Position numbers and translations under genes: made by a program. Source: Yamagishiella unicocca (lineage: Eukaryota; Chlorophyta; Chlorophyceae; Chlamydomonadales; Volvocaceae). From it: DNA of 64,000 nt. Positions 9,501-19,938 of this stretch are shown one piece after another. Location of the stretch: NCBI GenBank assembly GCA_003116995.1, contig BDSL01000002.1:744001-808000 (forward strand). The letters run 5' to 3'. The notes beneath the pieces were generated by a model. It was not told the DNA's origin and ran no database searches. It saw only the letters and a list, made by a program, of their open reading frames with translations. Position 1 is the first letter of the stretch, and each line of letters opens with the position of its first letter.

Positions 9501-12500
9501 GCGGAGGGCGGTGGGGGAGATGCGGGTTGTGGGGCTTTAGGGTGGGATGCGAGCAGCAGGGCGGAGAGGCGGCGGCACCCTTGTCGGCGCCCCGCCACAC
9601 CTTGTTTGTGTACTCGTAGTCTGAGTTGGTGATGAGCAGCAGCTGCTTGCCGCTGTCGCGTTGGTCCAGCAGCGCTTGGGCCATCTCCGGATCCAGTTCC
9701 ACGTAGCGCTCAGGAGCCTGCAGGCGGGGGGGGGCAGGGGCGGGGGGTTGACGGAAAAACCGGTTACTCGACATGGGAAGTGTGGCTGGTACAAGCCGGG
9801 GGGGGGGGCAGGGGCGGAGAGGGTATTAGGGTTGCGGGGAGGGAGTAGGAGGGGGAGGGGCGGGGGAGAAAAAGCGACCCGCGAAGAAGAGAGCGGATCA
9901 CGCGCGTCCCGGTTCACAGCTCCAGGGATGGGATGGATCGGGATCGCCAGGGCGGTGGCCACAGCGGGTGAATGAGTGGAAACTGGGTTCCGATGTCCTT
10001 CTTTAAAGGCAAGGTCAACAGGACGGGTGTTGTGCGGGGATGGGCAGGGGGCGGGTATGCTGGGACGTCGCCCCCGCGCACCGCCCCATCCCACCTCCCA
10101 CATGAGCCCTCATCTCCCCTAGCCGGCCCCACCTCCCCCATCAAACACCCCCCGGCGCCCCCACCTGGATAATCTCCGCCTTGAGCTTGCCCTCCACGTG
10201 AGTGCGGTACAGCGCTTTGGACACCATGCCGTACAGCGCCTGGTACGATATGTTCCCGGCCCCCACCTGGAACATACCCAGGTCCAGTCGGTCCACCAGC
10301 TGCGAGTGCGCGTGCGGGGAAGGGGGTAGGGGTGGGGGGTGGCGAGGGGCATGAACGGCCGTTCGCGAGGCCAAAAGCCGCTTTCCGCCCCGCTCCGTCC
10401 CGTCCCGCCCCCGATCCAGATGGTGTTTCTTTTTCTCCTTTGCCGGTTTGTTGGCCTACGGGTTTCCTCACTGTCCCGCCAGGGTAAGCCCCCGCCACAG
10501 CTTGCAACTCCCCCGCGTCCTTGGCCTGCCGTACGCCACATGCCATATGCCGCGCGTCCCTCCCCGCCCGCCCATACCCCCTGCCGCCGTCCCGGCGTCC
10601 ACCCCTGCGCACAGCTTTCCTGGCTCCACCCCGGATCCCGTTTCCATGCCCCCCCTGCTGCCCCCCCCCACCTGCATGTACATGACCGCCTCACTGACGG
10701 AGAAGAGCGTGTTGAGGAACACCCAGCGCCCCTCGTTGCGCAGGTTGACCACCTCCCGGCCGTACAGTTCCCGGATCTCCTGCCAGTTCATCATCCGGGT
10801 GCCGTGCATGGCGCGCTTGACCAGCCTGATAGAGTAAGGAGGGGGGAAGAGCCGGCGGCGGCGGGGGCGGTGATCTCAGCCCAGTATGGGGGCGGAAGGG
10901 GGCTCCGAAAGCTGATGATAAATAATGACAGCACCACAGCACCATTCCCTGGAGCATAGTGAGTGCCCCGGATCCTGCATCCGCCGTGGCCCAGTACGAC
11001 GCAGCCAGCTGCAGCCCACCCTTCCCTGGAGCGCTGCCTTCGCCAGCCGCGGGCGTTTCGTCCAGCTCCTGAAGGGCCCTACTGGTTCTGGAGCGGAGCC
11101 CGGGGGCCGGATCTCACCCGAATCTGTCAACCTTGATCAGGTTGCCGTACTCCTTGTCCATTATAAGGCCGCGGATGACCAGGTCGGGGTCGAACCGAAG
11201 ACCATCCACGGGCACTCCTTGCTGCCGCAGCGTCTCCAGCCCGTACTCGTACGCGCGGCCCTCCCAGGCGTTCACGTCGTAGTGGATGAGCGTGTAGTCC
11301 TGGGGGCGACACACCACGCGACAGATCCCGGCAGGGCAGGGCAGCGGAGGGGAGGGCAGGGCAGCGGAGGGGAGGTCAGGGCAGCGCAGCGGGTGGAGGT
11401 GAGCGGTGAGAGGGCGCGGCGTCGGCACGGTGGTCGGGCGAGGAGGGCGAAGGGCATGGTTCCTGGTGGCAGAGCCCGGTACGGCACCCCAACCACCCCA
11501 ACCACACCCGACCCAACCACACCCGACCCAACCACACCCGACCCAACCCACCATGTCGTAGCCTGGTAGGACGTGATCGTGCGAGGTGCGGGGTGCGGAG
11601 CGCGCAGGCCACGGCGGGAGCAGGGGGAGTGGGGTGGGAAGTGGGAGGGCGGGCCATGTTAAGGTGATGGGCGGAAGCGGCGGGACGAATCAACCGACAG
11701 CGTAGGCTGCGAAGACGGAAGCCATCAACAGTCACTCAACCTCCCGCATCCAAACTCTGCTGCTGGTACTGTTGGTGCTGCTGGTGCTGCTGGCCCTGCT
11801 GGCCCTGCTGGTGCTGTTGGTGCTGCTGCTGGTGCAGCTAGTACTGCTACTGCCGCTGCTGCTGCTGGGACCTCCCCTCCAAGTTCCTGGGTTTCCTCTC
11901 ACACCCTCCAAGCTCCCAACCCACCTATGGCCTTGATAGACCGCAGGTTGAGGGTGCGGCTGCAGTAGATGGCTCGTTGCGGGTTGCCGTCCGGGAAGGA
12001 CTCGGGCACATCCAACACGTCGAGCACGCTCTGAACGGCACGAGGCAGGCAGGCAGGGAGCAGCGGGAAGGGGGGGAGAAGAACGACAACTAGGTTCAGG
12101 CCGATCAGGCTGGGGGCGACGACGGGCAAGAAGCAGCAGTGCTCCAGGGATGCGCTGTACGACACACGCCGTACACAGAGGGAGTCCGCCATAGGGAACG
12201 CGAAGGGTTCTCCCAACGCGAAGGGCGGTGTGGCGCTAGGTGGCTTGGGGGGGGGGGCGGAAAGGAGGGTGGGAAGGCCGGTGTGCACAGCCGAGGGGCA
12301 AGTGCCTACGACTCCAACAATCGGGCCGGTGCAGGCGCCGCGCTTCCGCACCCACCCGCGCACTCACTCCCCCGCCTCCCGGCCCTGTGACCCCCTCCAA
12401 AGGGCCCCTCGCTGGCCCGCGTCAGGCCGACATGGCACATCATGCCCAGCGGCGCCCGCCCTGGTCCGTCATCCGAGGAGGGCTCCCGAGAGGGAAGGGC

Positions 12501-13583
12501 AGTCCAGGCCTCCCACAAACATCCTCAGAAGGCGCTGCTCCCGTGTGCCCTGGCCTTGCGAGCCGCCCCTGCCCCTCCACACAGCGGCACCGCAAACCCT
12601 CTGCAAGTCGACGTGTTCCGCCGCAGCATGCCCGCCCTCTCTCCCCTTTTCCTCGCAACCCCCCTCCCTGGACGCGGTCCCAGCCGCCCACCTGCGTCGC
12701 TGCCTTGAGCTGCGCCAGCGGCAGCGTGTAGATGTCGTCCAGCGACTGCATCCCGAACACGTTGATGACTCCCACCTTGCCCTTACGCAGGCTGTCCACC
12801 AGGTGCAGGTGCAGGTTACCCTCGGTGCTCTCGCCCAGGAAGTCGATCTGCGGGCGGACCCAGGTGGACACCAGCGAGGCAGTGGCACCGGCAGGCTAGG
12901 GCACCGGTCGTGCGGCCGCGAGCTGAGGCAGCATAGCGGCAGCACAGCAGCAGCATAGCGGCAGCATAGCGGCAGGAGGCCCAAGACCAGGCCAGCAGCA
13001 GCCAGGGGAGCAACGAGAGGCAGGGAGGGAGCACCGGAAGCAGCAGAGGCTCCAGGGGTGTCGCGGCAGGGACGTCTGAGCTAGGGCCAGCTGCCGCAGC
13101 GTTGGACGCGGCTACCGTAGTGCGCGCTCAACTAATGTGCTTGGAGGCGGGGGCGGAGTGACGGCAGCTGGCAGCGGGCGCCAGGGGCGACGACGCCGCT
13201 TAGGCGCTGGGAGAGCCGCAGGCGCGCGCCGGTCACACTAACATCGCGGCGGGTAACCCGACCCGATGTGGCCCCTAACGCCCCACCCCAAACCCGTATG
13301 CGCGCACCTCGGCGGCGCCCTCCTGCACCGGCTCCACAACACCGGTGCTCGTAGCAAACGTTTCCTCCGTGACGATGCTGGCATCGTCACCGACCGGTTG
13401 CGGTGTCGGCTGGGCGACTTCGGATATTCCGCCGGCATTTGATTGGCATATCCATGGCTTACGCCTTACGCTGCAAGACGTGAGAGGTATTCTAGTAGCA
13501 GGCGCAACTGCTCTAGCTGTGCGTGACGACCGGCAGGGGCACCGGCAGGACACAGTCCTGCCATCCTGAGGCCTAAGGCGCAT
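6562..13583 (-). CDS. HAD-family purine 5'-nucleotidase (NT5C2-like), 14 exons
   Basis: Hydrolyses purine nucleoside monophosphates to nucleosides in related NT5C2-type enzymes (IMP/GMP in animals). Exons: 13308-13583, 12692-12847, 11925-12030, 11552-11562, 11118-11299, 10672-10825, 10165-10299, 9601-9717, 9138-9331, 8455-8556, 8070-8217, 7503-7651, 6976-7104, 6562-6727; 674 aa. HAD motif I DMDYT (nucleophile Asp182, Asp184) is preceded by YCSRTLNLRSIKAIGY; motif II ITNSDYEYTN (~369-378); Lys of motif III in ARKPDFF; motif IV VGDHIYTD (~462-469). The C-terminal WGYLSRAGLND...YTSRVSNFLRYTPYSYF stretch is family-typical. The Arg/Ser-rich start (RCPCRSSRTARAVAPATRI) could be an organelle transit peptide. 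ATG 13583 is the first in frame. Motif I is split by an 11-nt microexon, and intron 11 needs a GC donor. No TGTAA was found just downstream. Introns carry many short repeats. Confidence 0.9.
7398..7498 (-). repeat. ~24-bp intronic tandem repeat
   Basis: About four imperfect units of CCACCGCCC(C/A)ACTGCGCCTG on the + strand, inside the nucleotidase intron between 7104 and 7503. Confidence 0.7.
7684..7775. repeat. Intronic repeat copy A
   Basis: Its left part (ACCGGTAACTCGGCATGG...) recurs at about 9750-9787. Its right part (AATCCGCGAATCCACGGCC...) recurs inverted at about 9084-9117. All copies are in introns of the nucleotidase gene. Confidence 0.6.
8974..8996 (+). repeat. AGCTC pentanucleotide repeat
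   Basis: (AGCTC)4 followed by AGC in an intron of the nucleotidase gene. Confidence 0.8.
11552..11562 (-). other. 11-nt microexon of the nucleotidase gene
   Basis: On the - strand CTACCAG|GCTACGACATG|GTGGGT. It completes a split Gly codon and adds Tyr-Asp-Met, rebuilding the family sequence KAIGYDMDYT together with exons 3 and 5. Without it the HAD nucleophile Asp is absent and the frame is lost. Confidence 0.85.
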
Positions 13584-14782
13584 CGGCCTCAAGAGCTTAA
13601 CTACAACTTCAGTTTTATTGTTGACTAATTTAGTTGGGAGTACTTATTGCTTCAGTGTTAGGTTACAGGAACCTAGCCGGTCAAAAATAACCACTTTCAG
13701 ATCCGCCTGATGGTTTCGTCCTGCCTAAAGGTTGCCGCCCGGAATGCTTATTCCTAAGACTAGACCGTTTGGCCAGTGCACGACCCAGCTCAAAGTACGG
13801 CAAGGCGTGTCGCTTTGAGGCGGGAAAGGCAATCGCACTCTCACGTCCTGCAACCGAACAAAACTAAGCTCTTGATATTTTATCTTGTCGCCACTCTGAC
13901 GTCCCTGCCAATTGTCACGCAATCGGCATGTCGTGGACGCTGCGCACCCTCGTGAATCGCCAACTGACGACACGAGCAGCACATGGTGCAACCTAACCTG
14001 CACCCATGGCTCGCCGAAATATGTACAAAGTGCAGTTTTGTCCAACCTGGCCACCGACTTCGGCGGTGCCTAGGGCGGGCGTCGCGTCCAAGCGTCGGTC
14101 GCGTCCAAGCCCTGCCTCCCTCCTCCAAAGCAGTACATTATGTGCAAAGTTGCGGCTCCTCCGTCTCGACCGTCCCAATCGTGTATATCCCCCGTGCCTG
14201 CAAAATAACCACGCGGGAAGCCCCGTCCGAATGCCCTCCGCCCCAAGTGCGATCACACTCGTTGCGCCTTGCGACGCCAGCGCAAACCTCCATAGGCGCA
14301 GAAAGCATGGCAAAATAGCGGGCGCGCTGTCTCCCATGGAGTTCCAATGAGACACGAAGTGAGCGCAGCGTAAGCGGCGCTTTCCATACGCCGGAGCACT
14401 CGCAGGCGGTGGACGCAGTTGTGCGTCTCCAAACCTCTCCAAATCCGCGGCGCGCCTCACACGTCCCCGCCCTGCCCCGCCCCGCCCCGGTCCCGGCTGG
14501 CTCCCTACCTCCGCTGCTGCAGCTGCGCCGCTAACACGACAAGCATCATTCGGCTCTGCCTTAGAGTCCGGAGCCCACTGTAGCAGCTATTAATACCAAC
14601 AGGGACTGACACAAAGCTTAAATCGGGCGTCAGTCGCAAGCACGCCAGCAGCCGCAGCAGCAGCAGCGGACACTCCGTGAGGAGTCCCGAGCACATCAGG
14701 GAGCACTGCCGTGCGTCGGTGTCCGCATTCATTTGTTTGCGGCAAACGCGCAGCGCACGGAACGTGAAGTGACACGTCAGCC
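13584..14782. promoter_or_regulatory. Divergent spacer between nucleotidase and glycosyltransferase
   Basis: About 1.2 kb between two start codons that point away from each other; both promoters must lie here. No TATA box stands out. It contains copy 2 of the dispersed ~45 bp block (14551-14592) and a duplicated GTCGCGTCCAAGC near 14085-14110. Confidence 0.5.
14551..14592 (+). repeat. Copy 2 of the dispersed ~45 bp block
   Basis: CGGCTCTGCC...GAGCCCACTGTAGC...TATTA, aligned with 5015-5061 and 55508-55552. No element body is recognisable next to it, so it could be a solo remnant. Confidence 0.45.
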
Positions 14783-17398
14783 ATGGCGCCTCCCGTGCCT
14801 CACATGTGCGTGGGCCGAACGGCGGTGGTGCCGCTGTGCTGTGTAGGGATCCTGCTGGGCCTGGCGGCGGGCGCGCAGTTCGGCCTAGAATTGTACGGCA
14901 CGCAGCGGCGGCAGCAACCTGGCGAGTCGTTGATTCCAGCGGTGGCGGCTGTGGCGACAGTTGCTACGGAGGTGGCAGAGCAGGCGCAGGCCTCGGCGGC
15001 CGGGGAGGGGAAGTCCACCGGCCTGGTAGTGGTGCCGCCCTTCGAGAAGTACATGTACGACATCGCGCTCAGCACTGGGTACCGGTGGGTGATCGCGGCG
15101 GTGCAGGGCGGGGCGAGGCGGGACGGGCGGCCGGGGTTAGCGAGGTCGAAGGGGCGCGTCACGGCAGCACACTGCTTGCATTTGGCCCCCGCACCCGCCA
15201 GTCTCCGACAATCTATCCACTCAGCGCTGGGTCACCACCCCGCCAACCATAGCAGGCAAGTCTTCAGGTCCTCAACACGTTCACATTTCTCGACAGCCCG
15301 TCTTCCGCTCCTGACTTGCATGTCCACACATATCGCATCCCGTCCTCGCCCTGCGCTCCGACCAATCCGACCCGACAGGCCTCAGTACGGCGCCACCTTT
15401 GCCTCCTGCCTGGTGGGCCTTATGGCGTCCGGCGCCATGCTACACGCAGGCGCGCTGCACGTGCTGCTCAGCGACGCGCGGCTGCTCAACTTCAGCCTCG
15501 TACACAACCTGGCGCACATGGGCTCGCACGTACGGGTCAGCCTGTACGATATGGCGGGCGCCTCCACCTCGATGCGCGCCCGGAACACGTTTTACCAGTT
15601 GAGCGCGGCCGGGCCGGGAGCGGAGGGGAGGGCGCGCGGGCGGCCGGGCGGGCCGGGAAGGGGAGGGCGGGCGGGCGAACGGTCTGTTTGCTGTTTTCGC
15701 CTTACGGTGTCGCCTGTCAATGGACAACGGATGGGACGGCTAACTGCACCGTGCATCGAGTGTCGTCACAGGTGCCAAACCAACAACCAACACACGGCCT
15801 GGCTCCCGCGCAGCCTCGTGTATGTAGCCGTTTCCACGCCCCCTCCTGCCATCTGATCGCGGGCCCCCCCCGCCAGGCTGCTGCGCGCCCCGGACCTATC
15901 AGCCGGCGGGAGTCACGTCACACCCGCCACCGCAGTGAATCGGCAGGGGCTCGCGAAGGCGAGTACGAGGCAGCCACAAGCGGCGGTAGGCGGCGGCGGC
16001 GGCAGCGGCAGTGACGTCAGCGACCTGCCCGCGGTGTTTCTGGAAGACGACGTATGGCCGGTGGACGACTTTGCGCGCAAGGTGGGTTCGCAGCTGAAGG
16101 GCGGCCGTGTGCATATTTGGTTCCGTTCCCTCCGAGGCAAGGAAGTGGGCCGCAGTCCGGCCAGGCACGTGGGAGGTAAGCTCCCCGGCGGCCGCCAGCA
16201 TGGGGTGCTGGTCGCCCGGCCCGCGCTCCGTGTGCTGCCTCATCTGGTTCTGGAGCCCACTGGAGCCACTCGACCATCCCCTCGTCCATTCATTCATGCC
16301 GCAACAACGGGACCAAACGTGCTTTGCGCTTACCCAGCCGCTCCCACACCGCCACCCGTCATTTGTGCCTGCCCGTATGTTCGCGCTGCGCCCGCCGGCA
16401 GATGCACGCTGTGGCCCTGCACGCCGCCAAGCGCACCACCGGCGCGCCCTTCATCATCAAGCTGTACCTTCATTCCGGCACATACGGCCGCCCCGAGGCC
16501 GTGCGGGCAATGCACGCCGAGTCATGCAACGCCACGGCCACCACCTTCCCGGTGCCCGTGAAGACCGGTGACGCGGCCGACGCCTCCGCGGCCGCCGGCG
16601 CCCCTGGAGCCGTGCTCGTGACCGCCGGCCCCAGCCGCCCCAGCGGAGGTGACGGCGGCGGCGACGGCAGCGGTGACGGCGGCGGTGGTGAAGACGACCC
16701 CTCGATGTCCGGGTATCGCGCCAAGCCGCGGATGTACAAGTGGGGCGGCCAAGGTCTGTACTTCTCCGACGGGGCTATCCGGCGCCGCCTGGCGGATTGC
16801 TACCTGAAGTATACGGCCAAGAGCTACCAACGGCAAAATAGGTACAAGGTACGACTGATGGGTCGACGGAAATGGGCGGGTACTTGGGACGGGGCGGGAC
16901 GGCGGAGAAGCCCCGGGTGCACGTGCGTACGGCAGGTATCTTCTAGCGGATTTGGTGTGTAGTGGGCTAACATCGTAGCATCCACTCAAGGCTACGGCCA
17001 GGAGAACCTGGCCTGCAAGGGACGGTCAGCAGCATTGGGCCTAAGACACAGCCCAACCTTTGCGCTCTCGCCTTCGTTTGATAGACCTGGCACCGCTATA
17101 AACGCCGTCACCATCACCGCCACCGAATGGCCAGCCAGCCAGCCAGCCAGCCATATGGCCGCAGCTCTCCTGACACCGGCACCCCCCCGCGGCGCTGCTG
17201 CAGGACTGGCCGCTCAAGATGTGCCTGGCCGAGCTGGGAGTCGCCACCTTCGACAGCGGCCGCTCGCTGGTGCAGCACATCGGCGCGTCCAGCAGCCTGT
17301 TCGGCGGGGCGCAGGAGAACCCCCGGTACCACCGCGCCTGCAGCTTTCCCTTCGTGGAGCGACTGCCTTCAGAGGACCCGCCACACGACTGGTTCTGA
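14783..17398 (+). CDS. Type II membrane glycosyltransferase, putative, 5 exons
   Basis: Exons 14783-15084, 15379-15597, 15877-16081, 16402-16848, 17204-17398; 455 aa. Seen: a short N-terminus, a hydrophobic signal anchor (residues ~10-30, VVPLCCVGILLGLAAGA), a stem, then FASCLVGLMASGAML..., an acidic VFLEDDVWPVDDF motif (Glu230-Asp231-Asp232) of the kind that binds metal-nucleotide-sugar, a low-complexity Gly/Asp loop, and near the end LVQHIGASSSLFG. A (F/V)QH(I/V)G..SS motif is known from GT54-type N-acetylglucosaminyltransferases and related Golgi enzymes; I infer Golgi glycosylation, donor and acceptor unknown. Exon 2's donor (CCA|GTTGAG) is atypical and the last intron has a possible missed exon around 16988-17020 (GYGQENLACK in one frame), so these borders are less sure. 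TGTAA occurs at 17971. Confidence 0.75.
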
Positions 17399-17970
17399 GG
17401 CCGGACAGCCAGCAGGGTGAAACACGTCTAACGAGGCGTCAGCCATCACCGTTCAGTTCAACTTCCCTGTTAAGTCCCCTAGGGCGGCACGATTGAGTGG
17501 AAGGTGCGCGGTTCGAGGTGGTCGAGGAGCGGCGGTTCAGGGAGCTGATCACGACCTGCAGTTCACATGCACGTGCACATGTTATTACAGCGTAGGGAAG
17601 AGCTCCGCCTGCCCCTGGAGCTATGACTTGGGAGGCCTGCAATATAGGGATGTTGGGGGCCTGGGGTTCGGCCGACGTGGCCGGCTATCAGAGAGGTGGC
17701 TTTGGCGGCACCGTCGGCAACAGGCGAGTAAGGTCTCAGCTGCCGCATACCAGCTCTCCATGCTCTCCATTCGCAATCCAGACACTCCGCTAGTGGGCGC
17801 GCTTCTGCGCAAGTAAACTATTGGTTTCTTGAAATATGTTACGTGCACGTTGAGGTTGTCTAGGCTGTGGTTGTCGGGGGTTGTGCAGTGACTCCCCGAT
17901 CACGGAGGCGGTTTGTTTGTGGATGTTTATGGCTTGGTGTTGTTCCAGCAGCGTGTAGGGGCACATTAGT

Positions 17971-17975
17971 TGTAA
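17971..17975 (+). terminator. TGTAA poly(A) signal
   Basis: 573 nt after the glycosyltransferase stop; a second TGTAA follows at 17992-17996. Confidence 0.5.
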
Positions 17976-18364
17976 GGAAGCTGTGCCACCATGTAAGGCA
18001 CGACTGACAGAGGCAAGTCGCGGCCCCTGCTCCTCTCCCTAACGCCACATCCACACGGATCACATGCGTGTGGGCCTGGAGCCGGAGGGTAATGCGGCAG
18101 GGCACTAGGGAGCTGGGTGGGGTGGCCCCTAATAGCGGAAGCGCTACTAGGGGCCACCAAAGACACCAAGCAAGGGCGCAAGCTGCTGCATGCTGCCCTG
18201 TCACGGCAGCCAGGGGCCGTCACGGCCAGCTGCTGTTGGCCGGGCCGGTTGGCTTTTCCAGTCAAAGGAACTTCCATCACACCGCTACATAGACTCTGGG
18301 CCGCAGCAGCGGCCGGTACGTCACCTCCTTGCAGCAGGCAACAGTGCGCACGATCATGATCATG

Positions 18365-18369
18365 TTACA
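18365..18369 (-). terminator. TGTAA poly(A) signal
   Basis: TTACA on +, i.e. TGTAA on -, 85 nt downstream of the TadA stop codon. Confidence 0.6.
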
Positions 18370-18453
18370 GGAGGGGAACCGGGAAGGAAGAGCAGAAAAC
18401 GAACAGGCGTGCGTGAGAAAGACTCGTTCTATCAGTTGCAACCGCAGCCTTTC

Positions 18454-19731
18454 TTAACACACACCTCCCCCCTGGCAACGATCGTCCTCGCTCCCCAGCT
18501 GCAAACGTGCATGGGCCTCCTCACCGCCGCTCTGCTGCTCCTGGCGTCGCCTCCGGAAGAATGCCCTCATCAATTCGGCAGACTCCTCCGCCATGCACCC
18601 TCCCTGGACCTCTATGCTGTTGTGGAAGGGGTGAGGCCTCGACGGCTCCAGGGAAGGGGCGACACGCGGCCCCAAGGCAGCGACACCAGCCGGGAGCGCC
18701 ACTGCAGGTGCATCGGACGGGGAAGCGCTTGCGTAGCCCAGAGGGAGGCGACGGTTCGTCTTCCGCTGACGCGGCCCCACTGCATCAACAGCTGCATCCT
18801 CGCCTGACTCACGGGGTGGAGTCGGAACATCCGCACCCCCCGAGTCACCACTAATGCTTAACAAATCACTACCACTAAATTCAAGCTCAGCCTCAAAAAC
18901 AGCCCGAGTTTCCCCCCCGCCCACTTCAGCAACTGGGTCCGCTTTGCACGTCTCCGGCGGCACATCCCAACTCAAACCCGACGCAACCTCGTCATTTCCA
19001 GCTGCAGCCCCCACGCACTCAGCCATACCAAGCGCCACGCCGCCGCCTTCTTGTCCGGGGCCACCGCCACGCTTCCCGCCCCCCCTGGCCCCGCGTGTGC
19101 CTCCAGGGCCAGTGCTGCGCGGGAACAGCTGCACCCAGCTGCCGTCAGCCCCCAGCCGTGGCTGCTTGGCGCCGTACACAACTCGCCTCACGCGGGCCTG
19201 CATGAGGGCCCCCGCACACATGGGGCAGGGTTCCACTGTCACGTAGAGGGTGGCGCCCAGCAGCCGCCAGGCGCGCAGTTTGCTAGCGCCCGAGGTCAGG
19301 CAGAGCATTTCGGCGTGCGCCACCGGGCTTCGGAGCGTGTGGACGCGGTTGTGGCTCTGCGCAAGGATCCGACCCTCATGGACAAGAACAGCGCCGACGG
19401 GCACCTCGCCAGCCGCGGCCGCGGTGGCTGCTTCCTCCAGCGCCACGGCCATGAACTGCATGTCGGTCGGGCTGAAGCAGGGTGGTGGGCTGACGGCGTC
19501 GCCGCTTACGATTACGGAGGGGGAGAACTTGGGAGGGTGGACTGGCAGGCGGCGCGCCGTGGGGGTTGGGGCACGGGGACCTGCGGTACGCGCTTCTGGA
19601 CCTCCTGCGGCCGCCGCTGCCGCCAAGCGGGCTGGGATTGCTGTTTTTTGGATTAGTGGTATTGGTTTGGGAGGTAACGCAAAGGCCTGCTTGTTGGGCC
19701 AGGAAGCATGCCTGCTTCGTCGGATAGACAT
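18454..19731 (-). CDS. TADA: tRNA-specific adenosine deaminase (TadA/TADA type), single exon
   Basis: Deaminates A34 to inosine in tRNA-Arg(ACG) in bacterial TadA and the plastid enzyme of plants. 425 aa, one exon, ATG 19729-19731. The first ~85 residues are basic/Ala/Pro-rich and fit a chloroplast transit peptide. The deaminase domain starts at MQFMAVALEEA (~91); zinc/catalytic motif HAE at 139-141 and PCPMC at 168-172, then RRVVYGAKQPRLGADGS. The conserved C-terminal helix (SIEVQGGCMAEESAELMRAFFRRRR) is separated from the core by ~170 extra Gly/Pro/Glu-rich residues, where bacterial TadA has a short loop. Both halves are in one open frame without a plausible intron, so the insertion is probably translated. 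It shares a 207-bp divergent spacer with RPS16. Confidence 0.9.
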   Translation of the reverse strand: MSIRRSRHASWPNKQAFALPPKPIPLIQKTAIPARLAAAAAAGGPEARTAGPRAPTPTARRLPVHPPKFSPSVIVSGDAVSPPPCFSPTDMQFMAVALEEAATAAAAGEVPVGAVLVHEGRILAQSHNRVHTLRSPVAHAEMLCLTSGASKLRAWRLLGATLYVTVEPCPMCAGALMQARVRRVVYGAKQPRLGADGSWVQLFPRSTGPGGTRGARGGGKRGGGPGQEGGGVALGMAECVGAAAGNDEVASGLSWDVPPETCKADPVAEVGGGETRAVFEAELEFSGSDLLSISGDSGGADVPTPPRESGEDAAVDAVGPRQRKTNRRLPLGYASASPSDAPAVALPAGVAALGPRVAPSLEPSRPHPFHNSIEVQGGCMAEESAELMRAFFRRRRQEQQSGGEEAHARLQLGSEDDRCQGGGVC

Positions 19732-19938
19732 TGTTTGCAGAGCCGGGTATTTGAAGACCTTTGCAGATTGGTAATGCGAATATTGAAGTAACGCTCTGCA
19801 TTCATGCTGCCTTCACTTAATGCTCAGTTTTGCCTCCCTTGGGGCCCACCCTGGAGGCTCGCGCGCTTTGGCTATAGTCGCCTCACCGCACACGCTGTCC
19901 TCTCTCTTCCGCTGTTTGCGTATAGAAAGGCTGCCAAA
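19732..19938. promoter_or_regulatory. 207-bp divergent promoter region, TadA / RPS16
   Basis: Both start codons face away from this spacer. A pyrimidine run (GTCCTCTCTCTTCCGC, 19897-19912) lies on the RPS16 side, as is common around transcription starts of ribosomal protein genes. The site itself cannot be fixed. Confidence 0.55.

Larger units (their letters stand above)
17399..18453. other. Convergent 3' region of the glycosyltransferase and TadA genes
   Basis: Holds both 3' UTRs: TGTAA on + at 17971-17975 (and 17992-17996) and on - at 18365-18369. No further gene recognised. Confidence 0.6.

Noticed and set aside
16988..17020. Extra exon GYGQENLACK in the glycosyltransferase
   Set aside because: Reads well, but no donor/acceptor pair keeps the frame with exons 4 and 5; kept only as a note.
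17500..17530. tRNA B-box-like GGTTCGAGG
   Set aside because: No matching A box or cloverleaf around it.
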